From the NCBI RefSeq assembly GCF_000092045.1, contig NC_007766.1, positions 578,518 to 642,517 of the forward strand: DNA of 64,000 nucleotides. Direction: 5' to 3'. A program made the translations under genes and the position numbers. The notes below the pieces were generated by a model, which did no database searches, was not told where the DNA came from, and worked only from the letters and a program-made list of their open reading frames with translations. Of this stretch, positions 43,936 through 52,056 are shown piece after piece. This stretch comes from Rhizobium etli CFN 42 (GTDB lineage: Bacteria > Pseudomonadota > Alphaproteobacteria > Rhizobiales > Rhizobiaceae). The first letter of the stretch is position 1; each line of letters opens with the position of its first letter.

Positions 43936-44144
43936 TCGCGGCGCATGTTTTCCTGATAGGCCAAACCATCGATCTTTCGATCGCCCCAGAGCCCGAACGC
44001 TTCTGCTTCGATATCGGCATTGTTCCTAGCCAGGAAGTCATTGATCGCCTTTCGGATCAGCGCTGCTCTCGACATTTTTTCCCGCTGTGCCAGCCGGTCC
44101 AGCGCTTTGACTTCTGGGTCGCCGATATCTACCAACGTTCTCAT
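43929..44144 (-). CDS. vapB: VapB-type ribbon-helix-helix antitoxin
   Basis: A 71-residue protein with an N-terminal ribbon-helix-helix (MRTLVDIGDPEVKALDRLAQREKMSRAALIRKAINDFL) that binds DNA and a C-terminal tail (EAFGLWGDRKIDGLAYQENMR) suited to wrap into the PIN toxin. It precedes vapC, with overlap, as usual for VapBC modules. The dyad at 44162-44184 is the probable autoregulatory operator. Confidence 0.85.
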   Translation of the reverse strand: MRTLVDIGDPEVKALDRLAQREKMSRAALIRKAINDFLARNNADIEAEAFGLWGDRKIDGLAYQENMRREW

Positions 44145-44161
44145 GAGATAAGCTCCGATAT

Positions 44162-44184
44162 ATGATATCGGCAGTATATATCAT
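44162..44184. promoter_or_regulatory. AT-rich dyad, likely VapBC operator
   Basis: ATGATAT and ATATCAT face each other with a 9-base spacer, 18-40 bases upstream of vapB. Such short AT-rich dyads overlapping the promoter are typical of RHH-antitoxin operators. Confidence 0.5.
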
Positions 44185-44464
44185 CGCTAGCGGAATCTCA
44201 ATGATTCACTAGACGTCAGGGACGGAACCCTGCATCATTTCGTCAACAGGCGCGGTGTTGGAAGTGGGTGGATCCTGAGGACTATCCTGTTTGGCTCCTA
44301 CGCCAAGGGTGGCTGGGTGGATGAACCCTTTTCCCAACGAGGGGCTATGGGCGGATTTCGACCGCTGATCATCGTCAACAACAGGAAGCTCTGCGAGTAC
44401 GCCGAGTATTGGTATAAGGCTGCCGACCGTCTGAGGACGGTGGTCGTCGGAGTTTTTCGGCAGC

Positions 44465-45148
44465 TTATTGATGTGCGACTTGGGAAGCTGCTGCCATCAA
44501 TTCTTCGGGACTCGGCGCCCGGCATATATTCTGGCCTTCCTCTTCGGCTTCTGTGAAACTCCAGCGCACAGTGCCTTCCCGATCAAGCAGGAACTCCCCG
44601 ATAAGCGGCATGTGACCGGCGATCATAATCTGCCGGTCGGCCGCCGTAATTTCATACCAGTCCTTTTTCTCAAGAAAGTCGCCCGCCGCAGCCGGGTTCA
44701 TCGGCACGGGCAACTCGCCCGGCAGATCGATCCGCATTGCCATCACCGCGTCCATACCGAGCTTGTGCGGCCATTCGGTTTCATTCTCCGTGAACTCGAC
44801 GATGGGTAGACCAAAGGCGCGATGCGAAGCCCCCTCCGGGTCGGATGCGCTAAGAAGGTCGGGTAGCGGATGGTAACGGAAGTAGAGCCGCGCCCGCTCG
44901 ACCGGCGTCTTGACCACGGCGAGACATTCGATGCCTTTCTCCTTCAGGGCCGGGTTGAGTTGCGCCATCGCCGAGACATGACGCCGGCAGAACGGACAGT
45001 GCAGGCCTCGAAACAAACCGATCAGTAACGGGCTACGGCCTCGAAAATCATTAAGCGCGATCTTGCCTTCGCGCGAGATCGCGTCGAATACAACATTCGG
45101 TGCCCGGTCGCCCGGCTGCAGCGGGCGGTCGACACTACTCCGGGACAT
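44465..45148 (-). CDS. Peroxiredoxin-like thiol protein (AhpC/TSA family)
   Basis: A 227-residue protein of the redoxin/peroxiredoxin-like family. LQPGDRAPNVVF begins the thioredoxin fold and FRGLHCPFCRRHVSAMAQLN carries a CPFC motif, a two-Cys active site unlike the TxxC of typical peroxiredoxins. The ATG at 45148 follows AGGAGG. Nearby soxR suggests an oxidative-stress role, but no SoxR box was seen in front of it. Confidence 0.8.
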   Translation of the reverse strand: MSRSSVDRPLQPGDRAPNVVFDAISREGKIALNDFRGRSPLLIGLFRGLHCPFCRRHVSAMAQLNPALKEKGIECLAVVKTPVERARLYFRYHPLPDLLSASDPEGASHRAFGLPIVEFTENETEWPHKLGMDAVMAMRIDLPGELPVPMNPAAAGDFLEKKDWYEITAADRQIMIAGHMPLIGEFLLDREGTVRWSFTEAEEEGQNICRAPSPEELMAAASQVAHQ

Positions 45149-45518
45149 GAACAACCTCCTGGCCTGGGATCAGCAAAAAGCAGCACATCCAGCGCTCTGG
45201 GGCTCGAGTCCCGTGGGAGCAAACTCCCTACGCCGGGGCAAAGTAGCTTTCGGCCATATTGCCGACGTCGAGATTGAGCCTTGCCTATCATAGCACGGAA
45301 AAGCGTCTGCGGGCGAACATTCAGGCTGGTCAGCAATCCGCAGCGTGCCATGTCCTCTGCGAGATCTTCGATCAGAGCCTGTACCCGATGATGACGCCGT
45401 AAAATGTCGCCCTCCCCCGTTCGCCTTGCGCGAGCGCGCCGATGTTCCAAACGGCCTTACGCGACGCTTCAGTGCCGGCGGGCCGCCAAGGAACGGCGAT
45501 GCAAACTGCTCTATCCAT
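45149..45518. other. No complete gene; possible protein-coding scraps
   Basis: On the minus strand around 45270-45390 a short natural-looking stretch (ALIEDLAEDMARCGLLTSLN) occurs without start, stop or family assignment. It may be a fragment of a degraded gene. Nothing else is recognisable. Confidence 0.3.
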
Positions 45519-46565
45519 CTAAGGTTCGCGCCAATAAAGTGGCGGTTGACAGTTGAGCAGCATGGAATCGCCGAATTCATGTGCACGGTAACCGCATGCA
45601 GTTAGAGCGGTGGAGGCACTGGCGAGGAAGCCGTCGTCGGCGAAGGCGCGCAACAGCTCGAAATGGCTTTCGCCGGGCTGGTGGACGCCAGTGAGAACCG
45701 CATCGACGACGCGGAGCGGAGTGCCACATGCGATGCGCCCTGTCGCAATACCATCTCCGGCACGCACGCTGCCATCGGGATTGGCGGCTGCTTCAAGTGC
45801 GCGCACGACGCTGGTGCCGATCGCGATGATGCGGCTGCCCCTGAGCTGCGCCCGCGCTACCTGCGCCACGGTACATTCAGGGATGTGGTACGGCTCGTCG
45901 AAGGGAAGGCGCGAGTCGAGCGCGGGATCGCCGGTGGAAGAAATCCCCGCGGCATGCGTGAGTGTTGCAAAACCGATCTCGCGCCGACGCCAAGCTTGCA
46001 GTGTGCGCCAGTCGAGCGCGAAGGAAGCCGATGGCGCCTCGAACGCGACCGGCCGGGCGGCGATTCTCGTCCAAACATCCCACAGTGCCAGCGGCTCGGG
46101 AACATGCGCGTATTGAATCGGCCTGCCATGCTGCGCCAGTCCTGCAAACATGGCTGCTCGGGTGCCTTCGAAGCTGAGCTCGACAAGGCGAGGATGGTCG
46201 AGAACGCGCTCGACCCTGGCTTCAAGTGGGCCGAGCTGGAGGCGATCGCCTGATGACAGCGCAGGCGGCGGCAGCCGATCTTCCGTGCGGGTGCGGTGAT
46301 CACCAGAGCCGAAGACGATCGCAAGGAAGCGGACTGGAGCGGAAGCTGACAGCCAGCCGGCCAAGCGGATCTCGATTGTCTTTCCACATCGGAGATGCGT
46401 GCCGTGCAGGCTGGCAGGCAAGGTTGCGGCATCGTTGGCGACAACCAGATCGCCAGGATCGAATAACATCCCGAGGTTAGCCCGCGGCAGGTCGCGCATC
46501 CTGCCGTCCGCCTCCACGACGAGCAGCCTGGCCGATTGCCGATCGAGGCGATCAGCGGCGATCAC
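45519..46565 (-). CDS. QueA-like S-adenosylmethionine:tRNA ribosyltransferase-isomerase family protein
   Basis: A 348-residue QueA-family protein. DRQSARLLVVEADGRMRDLP and MLFDPGDLVVANDAATLPASLHG match the N-terminal part; GRPIQYAHVPEPLALWDVWTRIAARPVAFEAPSASFAL is the QueA core; HQPGESHFELLRAFA ends it. True QueA makes epoxyqueuosine in tRNA, but this copy is divergent (an additional paralogue) and begins with a GTG overlapping the SDR stop (GTGA). It is cotranscribed with the SDR under the SoxR box, which is unusual for a tRNA-modification enzyme. Confidence 0.82.
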   Translation of the reverse strand: MIAADRLDRQSARLLVVEADGRMRDLPRANLGMLFDPGDLVVANDAATLPASLHGTHLRCGKTIEIRLAGWLSASAPVRFLAIVFGSGDHRTRTEDRLPPPALSSGDRLQLGPLEARVERVLDHPRLVELSFEGTRAAMFAGLAQHGRPIQYAHVPEPLALWDVWTRIAARPVAFEAPSASFALDWRTLQAWRRREIGFATLTHAAGISSTGDPALDSRLPFDEPYHIPECTVAQVARAQLRGSRIIAIGTSVVRALEAAANPDGSVRAGDGIATGRIACGTPLRVVDAVLTGVHQPGESHFELLRAFADDGFLASASTALTACGYRAHEFGDSMLLNCQPPLYWREP

Positions 46566-47284
46566 GCGTGGGCTCCGGCGGTAAGCGCATCGTGACTCGG
46601 CAACGCGTCGAGCATCTTCTCGATGATTTCGGCAGCGGCCAGCTTCGGATATTTCAAGGCCGACCGATCGGCGTCCGGTAGCGCCAGCGCGTGCAGCGGG
46701 GTGTCCATGTCGCCAGGATCGGGGGCAAGAAACCTTATTCCATCTCCTTTCGCCTCCGCGTCCCAAATCGCCGTCAGATGGGCAAGCGCTGCCTTGCTCG
46801 CGCCGTATGCGCCCCAGCCGGGATAGGCGTTGACCGCCGCGTCGCTGGAGATGTTGATCACCAGCGCGCCGCGGCCCTCGCGCGCCGACGTGGCAAGCGC
46901 ACCGAACAGGGCTTTCGTCAGCCGGAAGGCGCCGAGAACGTTGACTACGAGGGCCGCTTCCAGCTCCTCGCAGTCCGTGTCGGCAAGAAGCGCCAGAGGC
47001 ACAGGACCGAGGCTCGATGCATTGTTGATCAGGACGTCGACGCCGCCAAGATTGGCACTGATCTGCATCGCGATCGGATAGATGTCTTCCTTCTTGCCGA
47101 TATCGGCGACAATGCCAAACGCGCCCGTCTCGGCTGCGATGCGTTCGACATTGGCGGCGGTGCGGGCGACGAAGGCAACGCTCGCACCCTTCTCGGCAAG
47201 CTGCCGCACAAGCGCCAGTCCGAGGCCGGAAGTGCCGCCGGTGATCCCTACGCGAAGTCCTTGAAGATCGATATTCGCCTGCAT
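46562..47284 (-). CDS. SDR-family oxidoreductase, SoxR-controlled
   Basis: A 240-residue short-chain dehydrogenase. TGGTSGLG (about 15-22) binds the cofactor, INNAS and NISSDAAVNAYPGWGAYGASKAAL carry the Ser and YxxxK active site. AAGGAGCACCGCA precedes the ATG at 47284. The upstream promoter has a 19-base spacer (TTAACT then TAGCAG), and the SoxR box fills that spacer, the classical arrangement for SoxR activation. It is coupled to the QueA-like gene by GTGA overlap. Confidence 0.9.
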   Translation of the reverse strand: MQANIDLQGLRVGITGGTSGLGLALVRQLAEKGASVAFVARTAANVERIAAETGAFGIVADIGKKEDIYPIAMQISANLGGVDVLINNASSLGPVPLALLADTDCEELEAALVVNVLGAFRLTKALFGALATSAREGRGALVINISSDAAVNAYPGWGAYGASKAALAHLTAIWDAEAKGDGIRFLAPDPGDMDTPLHALALPDADRSALKYPKLAAAEIIEKMLDALPSHDALTAGAHA

Positions 47285-47323
47285 TGCGGTGCTCCTTCAA
47301 TGGGTACGCCTAACTGCTACAAG

Positions 47324-47339
47324 TTCAAGTTAACTTGAA
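47324..47339. promoter_or_regulatory. SoxR box in the soxR/SDR intergenic region
   Basis: TTCAAGTTAACTTGAA is a perfect 16-bp palindrome matching the SoxR core CAAGTTAACTTG. On the minus strand it sits between TTAACT and TAGCAG with a 19-base spacer, typical of MerR-family promoters. Confidence 0.88.
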
Positions 47340-47369
47340 GTTAAGAGAGCTTCGTGCTTTTATTTATGC

Positions 47370-47804
47370 ATGGATCCGATGCTGACCATCACCGACGTGT
47401 CGCGGCGCAGCGGCGTTGCCTCATCGGCTCTGCGCTTCTATGAGGAGCGTGGGTTGATCGCATCCGAGCGCGCCGGCTCGGGACATCGACGCTACCACCG
47501 GTCTGCATTGCGGCGGATCGCTTTCATCGTCTTTGCACAGCGGATCGGGTTGACGCTTGAGGAGATCGGCGCCGAGCTCGCCAAGCTGCCGGTCGATCGC
47601 GTACCGTCACGTCGGGATTGGTCGCGGTTGTCGAGCGTGTGGGCAAAACGTATCGACCAACGCATAGCCGAGTTACAGCGCCTGCGGTCCGGTCTTGGCG
47701 AATGCATCGGTTGCGGCTGCCTGTCGATCGACCGATGTCGCTTGGCGAACCCTGCCGACGTGGCAGGGCGCAAAGGCCCGGGGGCGAGATATTGGCTGGG
47801 GTGA
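47370..47804 (+). CDS. soxR: SoxR, redox-sensing MerR-family activator
   Basis: A 144-residue MerR-family regulator. The winged helix reads ITDVSRRSGVASSALRFYEERGLI, a dimerisation helix follows (about 75-110), and the [2Fe-2S] site is CIGCGCLSIDRC (C-x2-C-x-C-x5-C), diagnostic of SoxR. Oxidation by redox-cycling compounds or superoxide triggers activation. There is no soxS partner, as usual outside enterics; the divergent SDR/QueA operon is the direct target. Starts at 47370 and 47379 are possible. Confidence 0.95.
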   Translation: MDPMLTITDVSRRSGVASSALRFYEERGLIASERAGSGHRRYHRSALRRIAFIVFAQRIGLTLEEIGAELAKLPVDRVPSRRDWSRLSSVWAKRIDQRIAELQRLRSGLGECIGCGCLSIDRCRLANPADVAGRKGPGARYWLG

Positions 47805-48128
47805 ATGAGCCTGGATTTCGGATTTAGCCGCTACAGTCCGCCGCAGGCGATCTCCGAGTGTTTGTTACGAATTTCCGAAGGTCTCGGTTCACCATCTCCC
47901 GAACTTCATAGGAAGCCTCGGGGCGCTCAACCGAGGCCCTTTCTGCCGTCCGGTATTCCAGAAGAGAAATTACGCCAAAACCGAAATATCGGGACAGTTG
48001 GCTCCATTGACTGGGCGGCACCTTTTTGCAGTTTGATCGCCTTGAACGGAATCGAGCCTGAGGCCCATTCGTCGCCGCTGAATTTCCAAGAATGCTTGGC
48101 TCTGGAGCCTGCAGCGAATTCCCAGGCG
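47805..48128. other. No supported gene; contains a short repeat
   Basis: No gene-like frame. Positions 48037-48058 share 20 of 22 bases with 43493-43514 (TCGCCTTGAA-Y-GGAATCGA-R-CC). The complement of the core, GGTTCGATTCC, resembles a tRNA T-arm. Confidence 0.35.
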
Positions 48129-49355
48129 CTAACTCCACAACGCCGAGATTGGCACGGCGGATAGGCGTTCTCCGAACGGGATCACCTTGTCATGGTCGTA
48201 CAAGACCATGCCCGAAACAAACCGTTCTCTGGATGCTTCGGCCAAAATTCGCAATCCAGAAAAATCGGAATTCGTGACGGATGCTGCCGCTTTGATCTCG
48301 ATACCGACAATCCGCCCTCGCATGTCTTCGATGACGATATCGACTTCATTCTGCTGCTTGTCACGAAAATGCGAAAACTCAAATCGGGTATGTGCGGCGC
48401 TGGCGAGTTTAAGGATCTCCCCAAAAACGAAAGTCTCCAGCAACGCCCCGAACTGCCCCCTATCGTCCCGGAGTCGGTAGAGAGAGAGGTCACGAAGAGA
48501 TGCGAGAAGACCAGAATCGAGGAAATGTATTTTCGGAGTCTTGGTCAGGCGTTTCAGTTTGTTGGAAAACCAGGGTTGAACGGTTCGGGCGAGGAACAGG
48601 CTCTCGAATATGCCAACGTATTTCTGCGTTGTGATGTGGTTCATCCCGATGGCGGCGCCAATTCCGGAGTAGTTCACGAGTTGTCCCGAATGCTCCGCCA
48701 GGATGCGCAGCAAGCGCGGCATTTGCGCAATTTGCTCGATTTGCGCGACATCGCGAACGTCGCGTTGAACGATCGCTTGGATATAATCCGCATACCAGTC
48801 CTGTCTGCGGCTCAAGGTTTTGCGGCTCAATGCCTCGGGATATCCACCGGCCAGGACCGCAGCCATCAGGTCGTCGCCGACGATGGGTTCTCCGCCCTTA
48901 GCTTCATTATGAAAGGCGTCGCGCAGGAAGTTGCCGCTGCCGGCGGTTCTGATCTCGCTTTGTGCAAGCGGCAGCAATCGAACGACTTCCATGCGCTTTG
49001 CGAGCGAATCCGCCACGCGTGGCAACGTCATGAGATTGGCGGAACCAGTCAGGAGGAAACGCCCCAGGCGCTGGTCAGTATCCACACTTTCCTTGATCGC
49101 CAGCAATAGCTCAGGAGCGCGCTGAATCTCATCGATAATGGCGCGATCTATACGTCTTACAAAGCCAACCGGATCCTGTCGCGCTGCCCCCAAGGTCGTC
49201 GCATTGTCCAGCGTGTAATACTCCATCTGCTCGTTGGCGATCTTCTTCGCCAGAGTCGTTTTTCCTGATTGTCGGGGGCCAACGACCAGCACGACTCGCG
49301 TGTCTGACATAGCGTCGGCCACGCGTTGCTCAACGAGCCTTGGATATAGCGCCAC
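48129..49355 (-). CDS. AAA ATPase with DUF4143 (PD-D/ExK-like) C-terminal domain
   Basis: A 408-residue protein with an N-terminal AAA module (Walker A VGPRQSGKTT, about 25-34; Walker B IIDEIQRAPELLL; sensor FLLTGSANL) and a C-terminal DUF4143 domain. The latter ends in EVDIVIEDMRGRIVGIEIKAAA, a nuclease-like D-x-E-x-K arrangement. The function of these widespread ATPases is unknown; defence or regulatory roles have been suggested. The initiator is probably GTG at 49355 behind AGGAATGAA. Four phased 22-bp repeats lie immediately upstream. Confidence 0.88.
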   Translation of the reverse strand: MALYPRLVEQRVADAMSDTRVVLVVGPRQSGKTTLAKKIANEQMEYYTLDNATTLGAARQDPVGFVRRIDRAIIDEIQRAPELLLAIKESVDTDQRLGRFLLTGSANLMTLPRVADSLAKRMEVVRLLPLAQSEIRTAGSGNFLRDAFHNEAKGGEPIVGDDLMAAVLAGGYPEALSRKTLSRRQDWYADYIQAIVQRDVRDVAQIEQIAQMPRLLRILAEHSGQLVNYSGIGAAIGMNHITTQKYVGIFESLFLARTVQPWFSNKLKRLTKTPKIHFLDSGLLASLRDLSLYRLRDDRGQFGALLETFVFGEILKLASAAHTRFEFSHFRDKQQNEVDIVIEDMRGRIVGIEIKAAASVTNSDFSGLRILAEASRERFVSGMVLYDHDKVIPFGERLSAVPISALWS

Positions 49356-49371
49356 AACTTCATTCCTGTGA

Positions 49372-49455
49372 TGACTATTTGAAATTATGGTGATGACCGA
49401 TTGAAAGTCAATGCGTGACTATTTGAAATCTACATGGCGGCTGATTGAAACGAGA
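49372..49455. repeat. Four 22-bp phased repeats upstream of the DUF4143 gene
   Basis: The hexamer TTGAAA recurs at 49379, 49401, 49423 and 49445, exactly 22 bases apart. The fuller unit TGACTATTTGAAAT is exact at 49372 and 49416, and degenerate (TGACCGATTGAAAG) at 49394. The two-turn phasing puts all copies on the same DNA face, as in an iteron-type operator. Confidence 0.7.
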
Positions 49456-49780
49456 GACCAGAAGTAAGTGGCCTGCAAAGACCCGTACACCTTCGATTTT
49501 CTCGCTCTCGGCCCGGCGCCCAGAGCGTGAACGCTACAGCAGGCACTCGCATCGAAAGCTCTCGTCGTGTCAGCGAGACAGGAACGTTCTAGTCAGATTG
49601 CTTCGTGCAGTAATGTCAAGATTACTGAGGTTTGCTGACAAGCTGCGAGTCGAGCATCGCTAACGTATCAGCTGCGACAGGCATGTAATCGATCCTAGCA
49701 CAAAGGGCAGTCCCAATAAGGGCCTTAGTAGACGTCGTACCGGCCGTCTCGCCGCCTGGCCGTATTCGAACTGCGGGCCT
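49456..49780. other. No supported gene
   Basis: No convincing reading frame or structure was seen between the phased repeats and the partial gene at 49781. Confidence 0.4.
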
Positions 49781-50173
49781 TTACTTAAGCCGATAGCCAA
49801 AAACGCCTTCAAGTGCAGAGTGAGCGGTGGAGAGTCGGTCCGACGTCGCAGCCCTCATCCGGCACTCACGTCCCGCCTTTTGCGGGCAAGCTCTTTCACT
49901 AGCCATCTCGTCCCAACTTACCCCAGCGAATCCCCCGGCTGCGGGATCGAGATAATCACGAGGCGGTTGCAGTTCCTCCAGGCTCACAGTCCGGCGGGTC
50001 AAGGCCACGATTATGAAAGTTTCACCGCCCCAACCTGACCAATGTTTGTCAACCAGCGGGATGCCGTCGGAAGTGAGACATTGCCTCAGGCCAGCGTCGG
50101 CTGAATTCGGCGTCCGGTCAAACCATGCGCAATCTTCGCCAAGGATCAGATCACGCTTTTCCATGTCCATCAT
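49781..50173 (-). CDS. Hypothetical protein, probably a fragment
   Basis: About 130 codons. The central section (GEDCAWFDRTPNSADAGLRQCLTSDGIPL, then VSLEELQPPRDYLDP) resembles rhizobial secreted/lipoprotein-like hypotheticals that carry a GExCxWxD pattern, but no signal peptide remains and the C-terminal 40 residues look unnatural. The start at 50173 is a guess among ATGs without a strong ribosome binding site. Likely a decayed gene. Confidence 0.35.
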   Translation of the reverse strand: MMDMEKRDLILGEDCAWFDRTPNSADAGLRQCLTSDGIPLVDKHWSGWGGETFIIVALTRRTVSLEELQPPRDYLDPAAGGFAGVSWDEMASERACPQKAGRECRMRAATSDRLSTAHSALEGVFGYRLK

Positions 50174-50384
50174 GCCATACGCATCTCGAAAGCTCTTCAA
50201 GAACGACCCTGGGTTCCTCGGCGAGCGGACAGCTTCGAACCTACGCGCTCTGCTGGATGCGGATTACTAGAACCGGCTACAAAGAATAACGAAATCTTGA
50301 TCGGCGATAACGTTATCGGATCGCCGCTTCGGCCCTATTTCCCAGCAGTTACGCTGACATGCGGGCATCGATGGGGAGGGTAGG

Positions 50385-50573
50385 ATGCTTCAGATTCGCA
50401 AATCATTGACAGCCGTGGCTGCCGTCATCGTGGTTGCCGTGTCGTTATCGTCCTGCACGACCAGTTCAAGCGATCGGATTCAGACCGGTTCGGTCGGATA
50501 TGGTAGTGCCGACTTTTCGCTCCGGCCTGCCTGCCGCGACGGATTCGGCAACGATCGTCCCTGCAGCTATTAG
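50385..50573 (+). CDS. Small lipoprotein
   Basis: A 62-residue protein with a hydrophobic signal (about 8-23) and lipobox SLSSC, so Cys24-25 would be lipidated and the 38-residue remainder exposed in the periplasm. GGGAGGGTAGG directly precedes the ATG. The tail contains a Cys pair (PACRDGFGNDRPCSY). Function unknown. Confidence 0.65.
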   Translation: MLQIRKSLTAVAAVIVVAVSLSSCTTSSSDRIQTGSVGYGSADFSLRPACRDGFGNDRPCSY

Positions 50574-50890
50574 CGACCGACCGAACGACGTTTCGGTCAT
50601 CTGTTGGTCCGTTGATCCGCGTGGCTGATCTTCGACAAGGAGACTGTTCCTCAGCAGGAAAGCAATCACCGGCAGCCTTCGAGCGCCGCTTTTCCCAGGC
50701 TCTGGTCTGCCTTGGATTGGCCTAGGGTATTCCTTCGAAAACTCTTACGGGAAGATCTGGAAAGTGATAGCCGATAGACAGGTGCGCGCTTTGATACAAA
50801 AAATTGCTTGAAGAGCCCATTTGGAAAATACTTGGCGACGGAACCAGCGAATAAGTATGCCAGCGAAATGTTGCTCTAGGAAAGACAGTC
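50574..50890. other. No supported gene
   Basis: No gene-like frame between the lipoprotein and the ROK regulator; the promoter for the latter should lie here, but no clear elements were identified. Confidence 0.4.
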
Positions 50891-52027
50891 ATGCGGTATC
50901 TTCGGTCAGGGCCGCGTCGGCTTCACGCGCAGGAGACAGGCCCCGCGCGCGCCAAAACGGTGGGTCTGAGGTCGGGGGAAATCGCCGACCGGAATATTCG
51001 CGTCATTCTGGAAGCCATCCGCCGGCATGGGCCGCTGACGCGGACGGAGCTTGGGCGCCATAGCGGGCTGACCGGGCCGGGCATCACCAATATCCTGCGT
51101 CGGCTCGCCGAAGAAAAGCTCGTGACGTCGAACCGGCGCAACGGACTCGGCGGTGGGGCGACTGCCACGGAATTCGCGCTGCGGCCGGAGGGCGCGTTTT
51201 CGATCGGCGTCAAGCTTCGCCGGACGCGCGGCGAGATCGTGCTGATCGATCTCAGCGGTCAGGTGCATGACCGGGTCTATTTCGGCGTCGAGCCGGAAGA
51301 CGGGGTAGGCGCGGTGCATGCGGCGGTCAGGGACATCATCGATCGGCATGCGACATTGCCGATCGTCGGGCTCGGGATCGCCGCCAACGATTGGAGCGAT
51401 GCCCGCAGCGAGCAGCTTGCGGCGATGGCGACGATCCCACGCATCTACGTCGAAAACGAATGCACGGCGAGCCTGCTTGCCGAGCGCACGATCGGCAGCG
51501 CCATGCCGGAGGGTGGGCTCGCGATGATCATCATCGACGACGACGTTCAGGCGGGCTTCCTCATCAGGGGGATTCCCTATTCCGGGGTGCACGGGCGGGC
51601 GGGCAGCATCGGCGAAATGCTGACCGGGCCCGATAGTGTCCAGCTGAACACCGTCGTCGGTTTCGATTCCCTGCGCTCACGCATCGGCGACGAGGACTTC
51701 GCGCGCCTGCTCAAGGGCGAGGAGTTCTCCTCGCCGTTGCTGTCGCAGTGGATCCGCGACGCCGCCGGCCATCTGCTCGACCCGATCATCGCCATGGCCG
51801 GCTTCATCGCCCCGAGCGTGGTCATGATCGGCGGCGACCTGCCGCAGGGCGTCATCGAAGCGCTGATCCATCAGCTTTCCGTCGAGCGGCGTGACACCTC
51901 GACCAGGCCGCTGCTGACGCCCTGGATTTCGCCGATGCGGCCGGCAAGCTTCAGCGGCGGCGTGGCGCTGGGTGCGGCCCTCCTGCCCTTCCTCAACACC
52001 CTGCTGCTGCCGCCGGCCTCGGCGTGA
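50891..52027 (+). CDS. ROK-family transcriptional regulator
   Basis: A 378-residue NagC/XylR-type regulator. A winged helix (GPLTRTELGRHSGLTGPGITNILRRLAEE, about 49-78) is followed by a sugar-kinase-like ROK domain. The kinase domain is degenerate: the usual glycine-rich ENxAN motif reads ENECTASLLAER and the Cys-rich zinc motif is absent, so it is a ligand-binding regulator without kinase activity. It probably controls the sugar transport genes that follow. The start at 50891 lacks a strong ribosome binding site. Confidence 0.88.
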   Translation: MRYLRSGPRRLHAQETGPARAKTVGLRSGEIADRNIRVILEAIRRHGPLTRTELGRHSGLTGPGITNILRRLAEEKLVTSNRRNGLGGGATATEFALRPEGAFSIGVKLRRTRGEIVLIDLSGQVHDRVYFGVEPEDGVGAVHAAVRDIIDRHATLPIVGLGIAANDWSDARSEQLAAMATIPRIYVENECTASLLAERTIGSAMPEGGLAMIIIDDDVQAGFLIRGIPYSGVHGRAGSIGEMLTGPDSVQLNTVVGFDSLRSRIGDEDFARLLKGEEFSSPLLSQWIRDAAGHLLDPIIAMAGFIAPSVVMIGGDLPQGVIEALIHQLSVERRDTSTRPLLTPWISPMRPASFSGGVALGAALLPFLNTLLLPPASA

Positions 52028-52056
52028 GGCCAAAGGCGCTGCGCGCTTTGACCGGC

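Noticed and set aside
46566..47300. N-terminal extension of the QueA-like frame up to 47300
   Set aside because: The extension is in another frame of the SDR gene with unnatural Arg-rich composition; GTG at 46565 gives the family's normal length.
49372..49455. CRISPR array interpretation of the 22-bp phased repeats
   Set aside because: There are only four short units, contiguous without unique spacers of CRISPR length, and no cas genes.
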